DNA from: Lachnospiraceae bacterium
Lineage (GTDB): Bacteria > Bacillota > Clostridia > Lachnospirales > Lachnospiraceae
Length of the DNA: 16,019 bases
Assembly (NCBI GenBank): GCA_016293925.1
Contig: JAEDCX010000059.1
Span: 1 to 16,019 of the forward strand
Direction of reading: 5' to 3'
A program made the position numbers and the translations under genes. This document shows positions 13,477-16,019 of the stretch, piece by piece (the stretch's first letter is position 1; every line of letters begins with the position of its first letter). The notes under the pieces are model-generated. The model saw only the letters and a list, made by a program, of their open reading frames with translations, made no database searches and was not told the origin of the DNA.

Positions 13477-15438
13477 TTAGTCTTTCATGTAGTAGTGGCT
13501 TTCGAAGCCTGCAGCGTTCAGCGGAAGACCCTCTGCCCATGCGGGAAGGGTACACATCAGTCTGATTGCTTCCTCAAGATTCTTCCCGGATTCCTCCGGC
13601 ACTTCCAGGATGACTTCGTCATGGACGTGGAAGTTGATCCGGTACCCCGCGTAGAACAGATTCATCATTGCATTGCACAGAAGATCCCTAGCAACCGCCT
13701 GCACGATGTTCTCCGTCAGCTTCCCCCCGTAGGTGGATATGAGTCTCCACTTCCCGGTCTTCTGATCCGTCCCGAAGAAGTGGATCGCCTCCCGCCCCAG
13801 ATCATTCACCCGTATCTCCGGACGGTAATAGAATAGGTCTCTTCCGGACGGGAGCCTGATAAGCAGATAATCCTCATCCCTGTGGAAGGTAACCCCGCAC
13901 GGCATCGTATTGGATACCCCAAGTTTCACTGCGGCAAGTGCGTACTGTTCGGCCTGCCTCCAGAAGTCGACGATCCTGGGACTGCTCTTCCGCCATCTGT
14001 TCACGATGTCCGGAAGCTCCTCTTCCGTCAGCCCCATGCCAAGGGCTCCCATGTTGATCAGTGCCCCGGCGCTCCCCTGGTACCCAAGTGCCAGCTCCGC
14101 AACCTTCCCCTTGCTCCGCAGGGCATATTCCGGATTGCCCTTCGCGATCCTCTCGACCGGAACCCCGAACATCGTGCTTGCAGACGCCTCGTAGATCTTC
14201 CCTGTGGTCCTGAATATATCAAGTCTCCACTGCTCTCCGGCAAGCCAGGCAAGAACCCGCGCCTCGATTGCGGAGAAGTCCGCAACGATGAACCGGTTAC
14301 CCGGTCCCGGGATGAACGCCGTCCGTATGAGCTGCGACAGGGTGTCAGAGACACTGCCGTAGACGCACCGGATGGCTTCCGTCTGCGTTCTCTTCACCAG
14401 GTCTCTTGCGGTGTCCAGATTCTCGATATAGTTCCTCGGTAGATTCTGTACCTGCACGAGTCTCCCGGCAAATCTCCCCGTCCGGTTAGCACCGTAGAAC
14501 TGCAGCAGCCCGCGGATCCTTCCGTCCGCACACAGGCAGCTTCTCATTGTCTCGTACTTCTTGACGGACGTCTTACCGAGTTCCCTCCTGATTCTCAGGG
14601 CCTCCTTCACAAGCTCCTTCCCGTCCTTGTCCGCAAGGATCTCGGAAACAGTAGCCTTGTTCAGGCTCTCGATCTCGATATCAGAATTCCTCTGGACCCA
14701 TTCCTTAAGCTGTGAGACACTGTTGGGGTTATCCAGTCCGGTGATCTCCTTGGCCTTCTCCGTCAGTTCATCATTCACCCGGTCCATGATCGTAAGGGCG
14801 CCGTTGATGATGTCCGTATCAAGAGCAACTCCCGTCTGGTTGATCAGCTGGTCAAGCACCCAGTTCCTGTGCTCCGACTCCGGGAACGGATGAGATGCAA
14901 GCCTCTTGTCTATCTCCATCTCTGTCACAACATCCCTGCAGCAGTATTCCTTGAACAGATTCCACTTCTCCGGATCATGCGCCGGAAGGTTCCTTGTCCG
15001 TCCTCCATTGGTTCTGGACGGTGCACACGGCATGCAGAAATATCTGATCAGGCTCTTGCCGATGCCCATTTTCCGCTTGTCTTCTGTAAACCCCATCGCT
15101 TTCCCGACGGCATCCAGGGATGCAGGGAATCCGCAGTACAGGGAATGGACCATGGTACAGTGCCACTGACAGATCTGTGTGGCATAGAATTGGCTCAGGC
15201 AGTATATCTCAAAGGCCGCATTGTGGGCCGCTTTTTTTACGCTCGGATTGTTCAGGTCATCGATGACGGATTCCGGAATTCTCTCGCCGCAGGCGATATC
15301 CACAATCCGCACCGGTTCATAGTCATATGAATAAGCAAACAATAAAATCTCAAAGTCCGGGGACTGTACGTACCTGTACAGCCCGGACTTAATGGAGACA
15401 CTGGAGAATGTCTCCAGGTCTATATGCAGGGTTCTCAT
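13477..15438 (-). CDS. Family A DNA polymerase with 3'-5' exonuclease
   Basis: 653 residues, the short phage form without a 5'-nuclease domain. Exonuclease: DLET (D7, E9), HNAAFE (72-77, with Glu where many family members have Asp), YCCRD (Y165, D169). Polymerase: motif A VADFSAIEARV (D387, E392), motif B RSKGKVAELALGY (441-453) matching R754, K758, F762 and Y766 of E. coli Pol I as R441, K445, L449 and Y453, and motif C HVHDEV (D607, E608). All catalytic residues expected for synthesis are present. It should be the replicative polymerase of the phage. The start overlaps the DUF2815 stop as ATGA, and the next gene follows after 16 nt. Leu at the F762 position is usual in phage members. Confidence 0.97.
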   Translation of the reverse strand: MRTLHIDLETFSSVSIKSGLYRYVQSPDFEILLFAYSYDYEPVRIVDIACGERIPESVIDDLNNPSVKKAAHNAAFEIYCLSQFYATQICQWHCTMVHSLYCGFPASLDAVGKAMGFTEDKRKMGIGKSLIRYFCMPCAPSRTNGGRTRNLPAHDPEKWNLFKEYCCRDVVTEMEIDKRLASHPFPESEHRNWVLDQLINQTGVALDTDIINGALTIMDRVNDELTEKAKEITGLDNPNSVSQLKEWVQRNSDIEIESLNKATVSEILADKDGKELVKEALRIRRELGKTSVKKYETMRSCLCADGRIRGLLQFYGANRTGRFAGRLVQVQNLPRNYIENLDTARDLVKRTQTEAIRCVYGSVSDTLSQLIRTAFIPGPGNRFIVADFSAIEARVLAWLAGEQWRLDIFRTTGKIYEASASTMFGVPVERIAKGNPEYALRSKGKVAELALGYQGSAGALINMGALGMGLTEEELPDIVNRWRKSSPRIVDFWRQAEQYALAAVKLGVSNTMPCGVTFHRDEDYLLIRLPSGRDLFYYRPEIRVNDLGREAIHFFGTDQKTGKWRLISTYGGKLTENIVQAVARDLLCNAMMNLFYAGYRINFHVHDEVILEVPEESGKNLEEAIRLMCTLPAWAEGLPLNAAGFESHYYMKD

Positions 15439-16019
15439 ATCCCCATCACTCCTCCGCCCACCATGGGTCTTCCTGTTATCGGGTCAATCTGTGCTGTCGG
15501 AGCCGGGTAAGGGCTCTGCGCGTAAGGGACAGCCTGTGGTGCGGCTGGTGCCACATACGCCGCGGCAGATGCCTGTGCGGGTGCATAAGCTGCAGGGGAA
15601 GCCGGTGTCTGCGGATATGCTGCGGGTGCCGCCGGTGTATGTGGATACGCCGCCTGCGGGTAGGAGAATCCTTCCGGCACAGCACCGTAAGAAGGTGCGC
15701 CGGAATAAGTATTCGATCCGCCGAAAGCCTCCTCCGCTGACACTCTTGCAGAGAGCGGTTCCCCGTCCTCAATCTTCTGTACTGCGTTCAGCCCGCAGCC
15801 AATACCCTTGTTGCCGTTGCTGTTATAGGCGAAGAAGTTGATGCTCGCCCTGATGTAGCATCCGGAATATACATCCGCCGGATTGATGATGTTCTGCATG
15901 TCAAGGCCAACAATGACTGGCTGCTGCTTCGCGGATGCAGTCAGTACCATGTGGCCGCGGCATTCCTCCCCGAAGGCTTCTCCGGACGGTCTGTAGCCGT
16001 CCCCGTCGTAGATCGGGAT
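15435..16019 (-). CDS. DUF2815 family protein, probable ssDNA-binding (5' end outside window)
   Basis: 194 residues are visible; the frame is open to the last base, so the true start is upstream. An internal ATG at 15950 is not the start, since the DUF2815 signature begins before it: PIYDGDGYRPSGEAFGEE, then YSGCYIRASINFFAYNSNGNKGIGCGLNAVQ and DGEPLSAR. These blocks are characteristic of the family. DUF2815 proteins sit beside phage family A polymerases and are thought to be T7 gp2.5-like single-strand binding proteins (recollection of remote similarity). The last about 85 residues form a low-complexity tail rich in Ala, Pro and Tyr with repeated AAYP/QTPA units, ending PMVGGGVMGI; it lacks the acidic tip usual in SSBs. 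The stop overlaps the polymerase start (ATGA). Confidence 0.9.
   Translation of the reverse strand: MPIYDGDGYRPSGEAFGEECRGHMVLTASAKQQPVIVGLDMQNIINPADVYSGCYIRASINFFAYNSNGNKGIGCGLNAVQKIEDGEPLSARVSAEEAFGGSNTYSGAPSYGAVPEGFSYPQAAYPHTPAAPAAYPQTPASPAAYAPAQASAAAYVAPAAPQAVPYAQSPYPAPTAQIDPITGRPMVGGGVMGI

Larger units (their letters stand above)
1..16019 (-). mobile_element. Tailed phage or prophage segment: replication, regulation, packaging and head modules
   Basis: All genes read on the minus strand in an order typical of Firmicutes siphoviruses: DUF2815, family A polymerase, VapE primase-helicase, VRR-NUC, SNF2 helicase, small early genes, DUF1492 regulator, terS, terL, portal, MuF. Gene ends overlap or lie within a few bases of each other. 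No host gene, integrase, repressor cassette, tRNA or attachment site is visible, so the sequence does not tell whether this is an integrated prophage or a free phage contig. Confidence 0.95.

Noticed and set aside
15435..15950. ATG at 15950 as the start of the DUF2815 gene
   Set aside because: The frame is open to the window edge and the family signature starts upstream of this Met; the gene is cut by the window.

Overview
The window is one arm of a tailed-phage (siphovirus-like) genome or prophage. Every supported gene is on the minus strand, so transcription runs from position 16019 down to 1. Gene content, strong AGGAGG-type ribosome binding sites and protein style point to a low-GC Gram-positive host in the Clostridia, most likely Lachnospiraceae-like; this is inferred, as no host gene is present. 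Both ends cut through the phage: a DUF2815 gene is truncated at 16019, and the major capsid and tail genes expected after the MuF-type head protein lie beyond position 1.

Replication module (about 16019 to 7697, visibly richer in G and C): a DUF2815 protein (probable ssDNA-binding), a family A DNA polymerase with proofreading exonuclease, a VapE-type primase/AAA+ helicase, an intergenic repeat cluster that is a candidate replication origin (10781-11047), a VRR-NUC nuclease overlapping an SNF2-type helicase, and two uncharacterised proteins. Most genes overlap or abut with ATGA or TAGATG junctions, which indicates translational coupling.

Middle module (7696 to 5048, AT-rich, most AT-rich below about 6240): a split 75-codon reading frame at the composition junction, a coiled-coil hypothetical protein, a DUF1492/RinA-like sigma-type regulator, a small XRE repressor-like protein, and a run of small proteins. 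These include 46- and 41-residue Cys-rich proteins read directly from the sequence, and the run ends with a DUF551 protein.

Switch region and packaging/head module (5047 to 1): a 267-bp AT-rich gap holds an extended -10 promoter, four 10-bp-phased repeats upstream of it, and an intrinsic terminator only about 40 nt downstream of the predicted start. It is followed by terminase small and large subunits, a second structured gap with hairpins and a terminator, the portal protein, and a MuF head-morphogenesis protein whose C-terminus carries a JAB/MPN-like metallopeptidase motif.

The simplest reading is an early operon that builds a phage-encoded replisome and then makes the DUF1492 regulator. 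That regulator would turn on packaging and head genes from the promoter before terS. The most unusual points are the MuF-JAB fusion with an in-frame TGA near its end, the promoter-terminator switch, the hairpin/terminator block in front of portal, the split reading frame at the module junction, and the repeat cluster after the VapE gene.
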